DNA from: JAYPHU01 sp964611435
GTDB taxonomy: Bacteria; Pseudomonadota; Alphaproteobacteria; Rhodospirillales; UBA2165
NCBI GenBank assembly: GCA_964611435.1
Contig: CAZSXT010000013.1
Location: 29,344 to 93,343 of the forward strand
Direction of reading: 5' to 3'
DNA length: 64,000 nt
Positions within the stretch are counted from its first letter, which is position 1. The number at the start of each line of letters is the position of its first letter. Positions 1 through 7,745 of this stretch are shown piece by piece. A program made the position numbers and the translations under genes. The notes below the pieces were generated by a model. The model was not told the DNA's origin. It did not search any database and saw only the letters and a list, made by a program, of their open reading frames with translations.

Positions 1-361
1 CTCCGCCAATGAGATGAATTCCGAACTCTTTCTGATCCGCCTTAAGTCCGCGGGCAAACGACGCGATCCAGTCCTCGTCTCGATTTGCCTTGCCCAAGGA
101 CAACGCCAGTGTATAGGCAAACGGAGTAGCGCCGGCAGCTGCCATGTCCGAAAGGTTTACCCGAAGCGCTTTTTGCGCGATTTGTTCCGGGGCGGCGCCG
201 TCGAAAAAATGTACTCCGGCCACCAAAGTATCCGCCGAAACGATAACAGTGCGGCCGTTCGGTGGGGTAATGAGGGCGGTATCGTCGGCAAGACCATGAG
301 CGCCCGGATAGCCTTCCGCCAGAGGTGCGAAATACGTGGCAATGAGATCAAATTCGTCCAC
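1..361 (-). CDS. thiL: Thiamine-monophosphate kinase ThiL (partial, C-terminus outside window)
   Basis: ThiL phosphorylates thiamine monophosphate to thiamine diphosphate with ATP, the last step of cofactor synthesis in the cytosol. Only about the first 120 codons are present; the gene runs off the left edge. Read from a GTG at 361, the protein shows the family N-terminus: GLADDTAL (residues 23-30, nucleotide/metal-binding acidic pair), SADTLVAGVHFF (42-53) and RVNLSDMAAAGATP further on. GGAGG lies four bases before the GTG, which decides the start. It is the last visible gene of the rib-nusB operon, 33 bp after the nusB stop, an order common in proteobacteria. Confidence 0.93.
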   Translation of the reverse strand, partial: MDEFDLIATYFAPLAEGYPGAHGLADDTALITPPNGRTVIVSADTLVAGVHFFDGAAPEQIAQKALRVNLSDMAAAGATPFAYTLALSLGKANRDEDWIASFARGLKADQKEFGIHLIGG

Positions 362-394
362 AGTGCCTCCGGTGTTTCGGGGCGAAAACTCAAT

Positions 395-853
395 TCAGGA
401 GCGCAGAATTTTACCGAGCTTGTCCAGCACCCCATTCACGAAAGCCGGTTCCTTCTCGGCATAAAAGGCATGGGTCATTTCTACATATTCGTCAATGACC
501 ACGGCGATCGGTACATTTGGGGATTGGTAGAGTTCAAATACACCGGCCCGCAGGATCGTTTTCAGAAGTTTATCCTGGCGTTCGAACCGCTCCTTATTGT
601 CAACAGCGACCAGAATGAACTCGTCCAGTCTGGATTTCTCATTTAGGACGCCCCGAATAATCGAGGCAAATACCTTGCGGTCCGGTGGGGCCATTTCAGG
701 CTCATCAGGCAAGCCGGTCCAACGTTGATCGAGGAAGTCCATCAGAACCGAATCCAACGAAGCGCCGGTGATATCAATTTCATACAGGCCCTGCACCGCA
801 GCTAGACGAGCGGTGCTGCTGCTGGTTGCCGGCGTTTTTGTTTTTGTTGTCAC
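395..853 (-). CDS. nusB: Transcription antitermination factor NusB
   Basis: NusB binds boxA RNA with NusE (ribosomal protein S10) and supports rRNA transcription antitermination. The 152-residue all-helical protein is of normal length. It has the N-terminal ARLAAVQGLYEIDITG segment (about residues 16-31) and the C-terminal FVNGVLDKLGKILR signature that ends the family fold. A Thr/Lys-rich start (residues 2-14) is an unstructured extension. It lies 54 bp after ribH and 33 bp before thiL on the same strand, so it is probably cotranscribed with riboflavin genes, a conserved arrangement. Confidence 0.95.
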   Translation of the reverse strand: MTTKTKTPATSSSTARLAAVQGLYEIDITGASLDSVLMDFLDQRWTGLPDEPEMAPPDRKVFASIIRGVLNEKSRLDEFILVAVDNKERFERQDKLLKTILRAGVFELYQSPNVPIAVVIDEYVEMTHAFYAEKEPAFVNGVLDKLGKILRS

Positions 854-907
854 GGGGCGTTTACTTTCAATTTAGATGGCTGAGACCGGTATTCTTCAGC
901 TCGGGTG

Positions 908-1342
908 TCAGCTCTTGTATCGGTTTTGGATTTCGATCATGCGCAAGCAGGCCTGGGCGGCGCGGCCCCCGACATCACGACCGTTGATGTCGGCGCGGGC
1001 TTCCGCTTGGGCGCGGTCTTCACAGGTCAGGATGCCAAATCCGTGGGCCATGTTGTCCAGAGACATATCCATCAGCGAGCGGCTGACCTCGCGGCAGATA
1101 TGATCGTAGTGATCGGTCTCGCCCCGGATCACGCAACCCAGTGTAATGCAGCCGTCGTATTTGGCGCTGTTCCAGGTGAAGTTGATGGCGGCCGGAATTT
1201 CGAAGACACCCGGCACATCAACCCGCACCGCCTCATAGCCGGCTCCGGAAAGAACTTTTTCCACGCCGGCATAGAGGGAGTCGGCTATGTCCTCGTAGAA
1301 ACGGGCTTCGACGACCAGAATAGTTTTTCCATCAGCTGTCAT
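908..1342 (-). CDS. ribH: 6,7-dimethyl-8-ribityllumazine synthase
   Basis: RibH condenses 5-amino-6-ribitylaminouracil with 3,4-dihydroxy-2-butanone 4-phosphate, the penultimate riboflavin step. The 144-aa protein is of normal length. It shows the N-terminal substrate loop VVEARFYEDIADSL, GVFEIPAAINF (about residues 45-55), and LGCVIRGETDHYDHI (about 78-92), whose histidine acts as the catalytic base in the family. The ATG overlaps the upstream ribB stop by 11 bp and follows GAGGGA, so translation is probably coupled. It acts with ribD, ribE and ribB in the same operon. Confidence 0.96.
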   Translation of the reverse strand: MTADGKTILVVEARFYEDIADSLYAGVEKVLSGAGYEAVRVDVPGVFEIPAAINFTWNSAKYDGCITLGCVIRGETDHYDHICREVSRSLMDMSLDNMAHGFGILTCEDRAQAEARADINGRDVGGRAAQACLRMIEIQNRYKS

Positions 1343-2492
1343 AAAACTTGTCCCTCACCGGTAGTTTATGATCCCGGTCAAACTTGATTGGCCGATTTTC
1401 CACTATGCTAAGATGATACCCTTCGAGGCCAATCATGGATTTCGGCGTGTTGGTCAGGAGGATCATTTCTCTGATACCGAGATCTCCCAATATCTGCGCG
1501 CCGACGCCGAACTCCCGAAGCTGGGGCTTGGGCAACTCCGTCTCGTCTTTCATCGCGCGGATGCGATCAGAGAACACCGTTGTATTCGGATTGCGGATCA
1601 TGACGATCACGCCTCTACCCTCGTCCGCAATCATTTCCATGGCCCGGTGGAGCTCTAATGATTTCTCCGCACTGAAGATATCGTCGAAAACATTAAACGA
1701 ATGCATCCGCACCATCACCGGATCGGGGCCGCTGAGATCGCCTTTGATAAGAGCGACGTGCTCTCCGGGTTCGGCGGTGTTTCGATAGACGACCGTTCGG
1801 AATTTTCCACCACCAATCGTGTCGAGGACTGTTTCTTCACCGGGCACGACAATTCGGTCATGCCGTAAACGGTACTCAATTAAATCGGCGATGCGGCCGA
1901 TTTTGAGATTATGTTTCTGCGCGAAGGCGACCAGATCGGGCATACGCGCCATGGTACCGTCATCCTTCATGATCTCGCAGATCACGCCCGCCGGGTAGAG
2001 CCCCGCCAGACGAGCAATATCCACGGCGGCCTCGGTATGCCCGGTGCGGACCAAAACGCCGCCATCACGGGCGGCTAGCGGGAACACGTGTCCCGGCGTG
2101 CTGATATCGTCCTGTCCCTTGGTCGGATCAATGGCGACTGCCACGGTGCGGGCACGGTCGGGCGCAGAGATGCCCGTTGAGATTCCCTCTTTGGCTTCGA
2201 TGGAAATCGTAAACGCTGTTTCGTGCCGGCTGGTATTGGTTTGCGCCATCGGCGGCAAACCCAATTCCTGAACCCGCTCGCGGGTCAGAGCAAGGCAAAT
2301 CAGGCCACGGCCGTGGGTGGCCATGAAGTTGATCACGTCGGGCGTCGCCATCTGCGCCGGTATTACCAAATCGCCCTCATTTTCTCGATCCTCGTCATCG
2401 ACCAGAATAATCATCCTGCCGTTACGAACATCGTCCATGATCTCATCGATCGAGGCGAGATAGTCATTGAAGGTTTGTTCCGGGCCATCCAT
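1332..2492 (-). CDS. ribB: 3,4-dihydroxy-2-butanone 4-phosphate synthase with degenerate GTP cyclohydrolase II domain (RibBX type)
   Basis: The N-terminal half (to about residue 205) is a complete DHBP synthase, converting ribulose 5-phosphate to the four-carbon riboflavin precursor: DDEDRENEGDL, THGRGLICLALT, ISTPGHVFPL and HTEAAVDIARLAGL are all present. The C-terminal half aligns with RibA but has lost its active site: the zinc-ligand region begins MHSFNVFDD instead of HSECLTGD, the later Cys pair is absent (IFSAEKS), and the RQEGRGIGL loop reads RNPNTTVFSD. GTP cyclohydrolase II activity must therefore come from elsewhere. I start at the ATG at 2492, four bases after the ribE stop with AAGGA in front, not at the longer in-frame start at 2543. 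Length is 386 aa. Confidence 0.93.
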   Translation of the reverse strand: MDGPEQTFNDYLASIDEIMDDVRNGRMIILVDDEDRENEGDLVIPAQMATPDVINFMATHGRGLICLALTRERVQELGLPPMAQTNTSRHETAFTISIEAKEGISTGISAPDRARTVAVAIDPTKGQDDISTPGHVFPLAARDGGVLVRTGHTEAAVDIARLAGLYPAGVICEIMKDDGTMARMPDLVAFAQKHNLKIGRIADLIEYRLRHDRIVVPGEETVLDTIGGGKFRTVVYRNTAEPGEHVALIKGDLSGPDPVMVRMHSFNVFDDIFSAEKSLELHRAMEMIADEGRGVIVMIRNPNTTVFSDRIRAMKDETELPKPQLREFGVGAQILGDLGIREMILLTNTPKSMIGLEGYHLSIVENRPIKFDRDHKLPVRDKFYDS

Positions 2493-2496
2493 CTGT

Positions 2497-3084
2497 TCAG
2501 TCCTTGTCAAAAAGCCGCGCAACATACCTCGCAAGCATGTCAATTTCCAGATTTACCCGATCCCCGGCTATGAGTGACCCGAACGTCGTGACGCTCTGGG
2601 TATGAGGAATGATGTTGACGCCGAATTCACAGCCGTCGACCTCATTCACTGTAAGCGAAACCCCGTCAATGGTGATCGACCCTTTGGAGGCAATGTACTT
2701 GGCCAGGCTTTCCGGCGCGGAAAAGACATACCGAAGAGAGTCCCCTTCTTCTGTGATAGAGACGATCTGGCCGACTCCGTCTACATGACCGGAAACGATA
2801 TGACCTCCCAGCTCGTCGCCGACTCTCAGCGCTCGCTCCAAATTGATTTTGGTGCCGGCGGTCCAACTGCCCATGGTGGTCTTGTCCAGGGTCTCCTCCG
2901 AGACGTCTGCGGCAAACCAACCGGCCCCTTTATCGACGACGGTCAAACAGGCGCCGGAGCAGGCGATGGAGGCTCCCATGTCGACGCTCTCCATGTCATA
3001 AGAGGTCTGAATCACGAAACGGGCAATCCCGCCTTCCGTGATTTCCTTCACCTCGCCCAGATCGGTGACAATGCCGGTAAACAT
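2497..3084 (-). CDS. ribE: Riboflavin synthase alpha chain
   Basis: This enzyme dismutates two molecules of 6,7-dimethyl-8-ribityllumazine to riboflavin and the pyrimidine precursor. The 195-aa protein has the diagnostic start MFTGIVTDLG, then two similar lumazine-binding barrels: the first carries SGACLTV and LERALRVGDELGGH, the second SITIDGVSLTVNEVDG, followed by the trimerising C-terminal helix NLEIDMLARYVAR. It sits between ribD (9 bp away) and ribB (4 bp away) in the same orientation. No FMN riboswitch-like leader was seen in front of the operon. Confidence 0.96.
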   Translation of the reverse strand: MFTGIVTDLGEVKEITEGGIARFVIQTSYDMESVDMGASIACSGACLTVVDKGAGWFAADVSEETLDKTTMGSWTAGTKINLERALRVGDELGGHIVSGHVDGVGQIVSITEEGDSLRYVFSAPESLAKYIASKGSITIDGVSLTVNEVDGCEFGVNIIPHTQSVTTFGSLIAGDRVNLEIDMLARYVARLFDKD

Positions 3085-3093
3085 GTGTGGTAG

Positions 3094-4224
3094 TTAACGC
3101 CTTCTCGCCAGGATTTCCAAGCCATCTCCATCAAACTCGGCATAATAGATACGCTCAAACCGGCGCATGTCGACCAGCTGTGAGATATCCAGCGCTTCAA
3201 CGGCGGCCTTGCCATCATCTCCTAACAGTGTAGGCGCCCGGAACCAGGCTATTTGGTCAATCAAATCCAACTTGAACAGAGATGCGGTCAAAATTCCACC
3301 GCCTTCGACCAGAATCCTCGTCAGTCCCCGGCCAGCCAATTCAGCCATCACTTGGTTCAGATCCAGCAAACCAGCCTCATCCGTGCCGACCCGGATAACT
3401 GTGGCCCCCTGATTTTCGTAGGCCGAAATAGCGTCATCCGAGTGATCAGACTTTGTGACGAGCCAGAGCGGGGCTTCCGCGATCGATTTTACAAGGTTCG
3501 ACTCGATCGGCAGCCGCAACCGGCTGTCGAGAACAATCCGGGGTCGTCTGCCATTATCGATGCCGGGCAAGCGGCAGGTGAGCGTTGGATCATCAGCAGC
3601 CACCGTGCCGCTGCCGACCAGGATGGCGTCGTTCTCGGCACGCAGAAAGTGCCCTGCTGATCGCGCACCCGGGCCGGTAATCCACTGACTTTCACCGGTC
3701 CGGGTGGCAATTTTGCCGTCCAGGGTCGTCGCTGTTTTCAGAGTAATGTAAGGCCGGCCTTCATGAATGCGACGGAAGAAGCCCTCGTTAATCTGCCGGG
3801 CGGCAACTTCTTCGAAACCAACCTCCGTCCAAATGCCGGCGTCTCGCAACCGCTGAATGCCAGTGCCGGACACCCGTTTATCAGGGTCGGTGATCGCGGC
3901 ATAGACCTTTGCGACGCCGGCATTAATTAAGGCTTCTGTGCACGGGGGGGACTCGCCTTGATGGTTGCAGGGCTCCAACGTTACGTACACTGTGGCGCCA
4001 CGCGCGGCCTCTCTTGCGTGCGCAAGCGCCAGCACTTCGGCGTGAGGGCGTCCGCCCGGTTGTGTCCAGCCGCGGCCAACAATTCGTCCCTCCCTGACCA
4101 AAACGCACCCGACCGATGGATTGGGCCAGGTGTTGCCGACGCCTCGTCTCGCCAGAGACAAGGCCGTTATCATGTGATCTCTGTGTCGCGGGTCCGCCGG
4201 ATCAGTCTTCGACGGGTTCGTCAC
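3094..4224 (-). CDS. ribD: Bifunctional diaminohydroxyphosphoribosylaminopyrimidine deaminase / 5-amino-6-(5-phosphoribosylamino)uracil reductase
   Basis: RibD catalyses the second and third steps of riboflavin synthesis. The N-terminal cytidine-deaminase-like domain shows the zinc site HAEVLAL and TLEPCNHQGESPPC (His and two Cys). The C-terminal dihydrofolate-reductase-like NADPH domain starts at RPYITLKTATTLDGKIA and contains RILVEGGG. At 376 aa it is of full length. The chosen ATG overlaps the nrdR stop by 23 bp; a second in-frame ATG 17 codons later (4173) is also possible and would remove the overlap. The nrdR-ribD-ribE order is widespread. Confidence 0.95.
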   Translation of the reverse strand: MTNPSKTDPADPRHRDHMITALSLARRGVGNTWPNPSVGCVLVREGRIVGRGWTQPGGRPHAEVLALAHAREAARGATVYVTLEPCNHQGESPPCTEALINAGVAKVYAAITDPDKRVSGTGIQRLRDAGIWTEVGFEEVAARQINEGFFRRIHEGRPYITLKTATTLDGKIATRTGESQWITGPGARSAGHFLRAENDAILVGSGTVAADDPTLTCRLPGIDNGRRPRIVLDSRLRLPIESNLVKSIAEAPLWLVTKSDHSDDAISAYENQGATVIRVGTDEAGLLDLNQVMAELAGRGLTRILVEGGGILTASLFKLDLIDQIAWFRAPTLLGDDGKAAVEALDISQLVDMRRFERIYYAEFDGDGLEILARRR

Positions 4225-4666
4225 TCAAGGTTCCTACAAAGGCTTCGAAATCTTTCGCCTCCCGGAAGTTCCGATACACCGAGGCGAACCGCACATAGGC
4301 GACCGTATCAAGATCAGCCAACACATCCATCACCATTTCACCGATGACCTTGGACGGAACTTCGTTCTCTCCCAGGCTTTCCAGCCGGCGTTGGATGCTG
4401 TTGCAAATGCGTTCGATCTGCTCTTCATCCACGGGGCGTTTTTGCAGTGCGATCTTTAAGGACCGGGTAAGTTTTTCCCGCTCAAAAGGCTCTTTCTTCC
4501 CCTCCTTTTTGGAGATGGTCAGCTCGCGCAATTGGACACGCTCAAACGTAGTCCATCTTGCGCCACATTCCGTGCAGGATCGTCTCCGGCGGATGGCGGC
4601 GTTGTCCTCCGTCGGACGTGAGTCTTTCACTTGGGTGTCGGGATGACCGCAGAATGGACAGCGCAT
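4202..4666 (-). CDS. nrdR: Transcriptional repressor NrdR
   Basis: NrdR is the nucleotide-sensing repressor of ribonucleotide reductase genes. The 154-aa protein begins with the zinc ribbon MRCPFCGH...CTECGARWTTFE (residues 1-38, four Cys) followed by an ATP-cone domain (about 49-140) that binds ATP/dATP. I start at the ATG at 4666, preceded by AAAGGA, since the family always starts MRCPFC; an in-frame start 27 codons upstream is spurious. The gene lies between glyA (47 bp) and ribD (overlap), as in many alphaproteobacteria. Its target NrdR boxes are not in this window as far as I can see. Confidence 0.96.
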   Translation of the reverse strand: MRCPFCGHPDTQVKDSRPTEDNAAIRRRRSCTECGARWTTFERVQLRELTISKKEGKKEPFEREKLTRSLKIALQKRPVDEEQIERICNSIQRRLESLGENEVPSKVIGEMVMDVLADLDTVAYVRFASVYRNFREAKDFEAFVGTLSDEPVED

Positions 4667-4713
4667 TGTGTTTATCCTTTCATAGAACTTCTGTTCGTGT
4701 CGCCTAACTTCTA

Positions 4714-6021
4714 TCAGGCGTCCGGATACACCGGGAACCGCTGGCACAGGTCTAAGACCCGCGCCCGCACCTCTTGTTCGGTAGAGCTATTGTCGTCGGG
4801 ATTAGCCGCGAGGCCATCAAGCACATCTGCAATGAGATCGCCGATCTGAGAAAACTCTGACAGTCCAAATCCGCGGGTGGTGCCGGCCGGGGTTCCGAGC
4901 CGCACACCAGACGTTATCGCCGGCTTTTCCGGATCAAACGGAATGCCGTTCTTGTTGCAGGTGATCCCGGCGTTTTCCATGCTGGCCTCGGCCACCTTGC
5001 CGGTAAGCCCCTTGGGCCGGAGATCAACAAGCATCAAATGCGTGTCCGTACCGCCAGAGACAATGTCGCAGCCCCGCTCGCCTAATTTCGCGGCTAGGGT
5101 CTTTGCATTGTCGATGACGTTTTGGGAATAAGACTTGAATTCGGGCCGAAGCGCTTCGCCGAAAGCCACGGCCTTGGCCGCGATTACGTGCATCAGCGGT
5201 CCACCCTGCAGGCCAGGGAAGATTGCCGAATTGACCTTTTTAGATATCTCTTCATCGTTGGTGAGGATCATCCCGCCTCTGGGACCGCGCAGAGTTTTAT
5301 GGGTGGTCGTGGTGGCCACATCGGCATGTGGAAACGGGCTCGGATGATGACCAGAGGCCACCAGTCCGGCGAAGTGGGCCATGTCGACCATGAAGATCGC
5401 GCCGACCTTATCCGCGATTTCACGAAACTTGGGAAAGTCGATGATCCGGGGATAGGCGGAGCCACCCGCCACGATTAGCTTTGGTTTGTGTTCTCGGGCC
5501 AGCGCCGCAACCTCATCAAAGTCGATAAGCGCGTCTTGTTTGCGCACACCATATTGCACGGCATTGAACCACTTACCTGATTGATTGGGCGGCGCACCGT
5601 GGGTCAGGTGTCCGCCGGCCGCTAGAGACATCCCCATGATCGTATCGCCGGGTTTTAAAAGAGCCATCATCACGCCCTGGTTGGCCTGAGAGCCCGAATG
5701 CGGCTGTACGTTTGCATACTCGCAGCCGAATAGTTGTTTAGCGCGTTCCCGCGCAAGTTCTTCGGCGACATCGACGAATTCACAGCCGCCATAATAGCGG
5801 CGGCCCGGGTATCCCTCGGCGTATTTGTTGGTCAGCACCGACCCCTGCGCCTCCAGCACGGCCTTAGAGACGATGTTTTCCGAGGCGATCAATTCGATCT
5901 GATCCTGTTGACGGCCGAGCTCTCGCTTGATCGCGTCGAACACTTCCTTGTCCGCGCTCTCAAGAGCCTCATTAAAAAAGCGATCCGCGGTCTCCGCCGA
6001 TTGCTGGTCTGCCAGGGACAT
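4714..6021 (-). CDS. glyA: Serine hydroxymethyltransferase
   Basis: GlyA interconverts serine and glycine with tetrahydrofolate and is the main source of one-carbon units. The 435-aa protein is of full length. It has ELIASENIVSKAVLEAQGS near the N-terminus, YAEGYPGRRYYGGCE, and the PLP-lysine motif TTTTHKTLRGPRGG. The final segment reads GTPAGTTRGFG, also typical. It lies 27 bp after rpiB and 47 bp before nrdR on the same strand, so the operon probably starts at rpiB. An AAGGAAA ribosome-binding site precedes the ATG. Confidence 0.97.
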   Translation of the reverse strand: MSLADQQSAETADRFFNEALESADKEVFDAIKRELGRQQDQIELIASENIVSKAVLEAQGSVLTNKYAEGYPGRRYYGGCEFVDVAEELARERAKQLFGCEYANVQPHSGSQANQGVMMALLKPGDTIMGMSLAAGGHLTHGAPPNQSGKWFNAVQYGVRKQDALIDFDEVAALAREHKPKLIVAGGSAYPRIIDFPKFREIADKVGAIFMVDMAHFAGLVASGHHPSPFPHADVATTTTHKTLRGPRGGMILTNDEEISKKVNSAIFPGLQGGPLMHVIAAKAVAFGEALRPEFKSYSQNVIDNAKTLAAKLGERGCDIVSGGTDTHLMLVDLRPKGLTGKVAEASMENAGITCNKNGIPFDPEKPAITSGVRLGTPAGTTRGFGLSEFSQIGDLIADVLDGLAANPDDNSSTEQEVRARVLDLCQRFPVYPDA

Positions 6022-6048
6022 TCTTATTTTTCCTTTCTAATCTTTTTT

Positions 6049-6495
6049 CTAGTTGCTGGCCGGATTGGAGAGCTTGTCGACCCTTCGCTGGTGCCGTCCG
6101 CCTTCGAATTCGGTGGTCAAAAATTCGTTCAGACAATCTTCCGCCACGTCGGCGCCGATCATCCGGCCACCAAACACAATGACATTTGCATCGTTGTGCA
6201 GCCGGCACATGCGCGCTCCCAGAGAATCATGGATCAGTGCGGCGCGAATTTCCGGATGCCGGTTGGCGGCGATACTGATGCCGATGCCGCTGCCACACAC
6301 AAGAACACCCCGATCGGCCCGTCCGTCGCGAATTGTGGCCGCTAAAGCATGGGCGAAATCCGGGTAATCGACCGACTCTGGTCCATCCGTTCCCAGGTCA
6401 ATTAGGTGATATCCTTGTGCGGTGAGGTAACCGCTCAACCGTTGTTTTAAGTCAAAACCGGCGTGATCGCAGGCGATTGCGATGGCTTCGCTCAA
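6049..6495 (-). CDS. rpiB: Ribose 5-phosphate isomerase B
   Basis: RpiB interconverts ribose 5-phosphate and ribulose 5-phosphate; the latter is the RibB substrate made in the same operon. The 148-aa protein shows the family motifs IACDHAGFDLK at the N-terminus, GVLVCGSGIGISIAANR (catalytic Cys and phosphate loop), and ARMCRLHNDANV. I choose a TTG start at 6495 because GAGGGG lies about seven bases upstream and family members start just before this point; the in-frame upstream ATG at 6570 would add 25 unconserved residues. It appears to be the first gene of the glyA-nrdR-rib operon. Confidence 0.93.
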   Translation of the reverse strand: MSEAIAIACDHAGFDLKQRLSGYLTAQGYHLIDLGTDGPESVDYPDFAHALAATIRDGRADRGVLVCGSGIGISIAANRHPEIRAALIHDSLGARMCRLHNDANVIVFGGRMIGADVAEDCLNEFLTTEFEGGRHQRRVDKLSNPASN

Positions 6496-6835
6496 GATTT
6501 CCCCCTCGGTACGATAGCGGCAACGGTGATTTTCGGCCTCTCCATACCATATCTCGCCGACAAATGCCAATACGACACTACAAATCGGCGTAATTCAAAA
6601 TGTTGGGGTGATTGATGAAATTTTCTGAAAGCGAGATAGCAATTACAATCTATACTGTTAAGGCTTATAGATCGGAGAATATTGTACAGCTATAGAATCC
6701 TATAGTCTGTATTGGGTAAACATAAGATAGAATATTTGCCTTTTTACAATATTGCTTGAATTGTTCCTAGGGATTGTATTTATCTGATCTAATAATTTTA
6801 GAGGCGGTATCGTCGTCTCGCGCAGGGGGAATTTA
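6496..6835. promoter_or_regulatory. AT-rich divergent regulatory region between rpiB and mucR
   Basis: About 340 bp without a gene, much richer in A and T than its surroundings from roughly 6590 to 6810. It contains a 9-bp inverted repeat, AATATTGTA (6678-6686) and TACAATATT (6745-6753), and a close pair of CTATAG palindromes (6690-6695, 6700-6705), with a further TTATAG at 6665-6670. MucR/Ros proteins bind AT-rich sites with T-A steps and commonly repress their own gene, so autoregulation is a reasonable inference. No -10/-35 pair stood out clearly. An AGGGGG ribosome-binding site precedes the mucR ATG by eight bases. Confidence 0.45.
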
Positions 6836-7267
6836 ATGCCAAAAGATAACGAACAACCGGTTCAGACGGAGGAATTACTTCGCCTATCCACCGAGATTGT
6901 CGCTGCTTACGTTGGAAACAATGAGCTACAGTCAAATCAACTGTCGGATGTGATAAATACCGTGTTTGGTGCGTTGAAGTCCCTCGGCGATGGGGGAATT
7001 CATGCGTCCGATCGAACTGATCAAAAGCCTGCTGTTCCCGTTCTCCGATCTATTACGCCGGATTACCTTATTTGCCTCGAGGACGGACAACAGCTCAAAA
7101 TGTTGAAGCGATATCTTCGCACGAATTACAACATGACCCCCGGGGAGTACCGGGAGAAATGGAATCTCCCGCCGGACTACCCGATGGTCGCACCCAATTA
7201 CGCTAAGAAGCGTTCCGAATTTGCAAAGTCGATTGGGCTGGGTAAAGGATCCGGTCGCGGCCGTTAG
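6836..7267 (+). CDS. mucR: MucR/Ros family transcriptional regulator with altered zinc-finger ligands
   Basis: MucR proteins are AT-rich-DNA-binding, H-NS-like global regulators of alphaproteobacteria. The 143-aa protein matches the family over its length: an N-terminal oligomerising region with TEIVAAYVGNNEL (residues 19-31) and the C-terminal finger with CLEDGQQLKMLKRYL (80-94), MTPGEYREKWNLPPDYPMV (100-118) and NYAKKRSEFAKSIGLG. Normally a Cys-x2-Asp/Cys and two His hold zinc; here Cys80 and Asp83 remain but the His positions read Tyr93 and Asn97. Some rhizobial Ml homologues fold without zinc, so it may still be functional. It is monocistronic with an AT-rich upstream region. Confidence 0.93.
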   Translation: MPKDNEQPVQTEELLRLSTEIVAAYVGNNELQSNQLSDVINTVFGALKSLGDGGIHASDRTDQKPAVPVLRSITPDYLICLEDGQQLKMLKRYLRTNYNMTPGEYREKWNLPPDYPMVAPNYAKKRSEFAKSIGLGKGSGRGR

Positions 7268-7327
7268 TCCAATATATTCACTGATAATTTAGATTAAAAA
7301 TTTTCAATAACGCATTGAAAAAACGTA

Positions 7328-7555
7328 TTAAGCAACGATTTCATTCCGACCTGAAGACTCAGTCTGTTTTTTGGCAAGTACGTATTTAAGTTTTTGGATG
7401 GCGAGATTTTGAAGTCTTTTCTTTGTCGCGCTGGCATCGCCGACTATTGCAACTTCGGTGCCGGTCTTGGGATCCACCGCCATGACTTTGACGTATCGTC
7501 CCTGTTTGACGAACTCGAACAGGACTTCCGGTAAATGAATATGGTCGTACGCCAT
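7328..7555 (-). CDS. DUF6898-like small conserved protein
   Basis: A 75-aa protein beginning MAYDHIHLPEVLFEFV, followed by VKVMAVDPKTGTEVAIVG and a helical C-terminus LQNLAIQKLKYVLAKK. This resembles a small alphaproteobacterial family of unknown function (DUF6898 as I recall it), likely a compact beta-sheet plus one helix. No enzyme motif, signal peptide or membrane segment is visible. I use the ATG at 7555 because similarity to the family begins there; a TTG at 7591 after AGAAGAGAG is an alternative. It converges with mucR (60 bp between stops) and diverges from hemB. Confidence 0.7.
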   Translation of the reverse strand: MAYDHIHLPEVLFEFVKQGRYVKVMAVDPKTGTEVAIVGDASATKKRLQNLAIQKLKYVLAKKQTESSGRNEIVA

Positions 7556-7745
7556 GGCCGAACTATTTCTTGATTCCCGGGCGATTGGCAACTCTCTTCT
7601 AATAGCAGCATAAGCTTATTCAGTTAAAAATATTTCAACAAAGTTTGATTGCGCGTCATATCCAGCTTGAGGTTTAAGGGTTGGTTCCACTAAGTTAGCC
7701 GCGATTTAGTCTCTCTTTTACTATGTTTAGAGTTAGAGGTTTGCC

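Noticed and set aside
2493..4800. FMN riboswitch for the riboflavin operon
   Set aside because: The gene junctions are short or overlapping and no conserved RFN-like stem pattern was visible; the operon seems to begin at rpiB.
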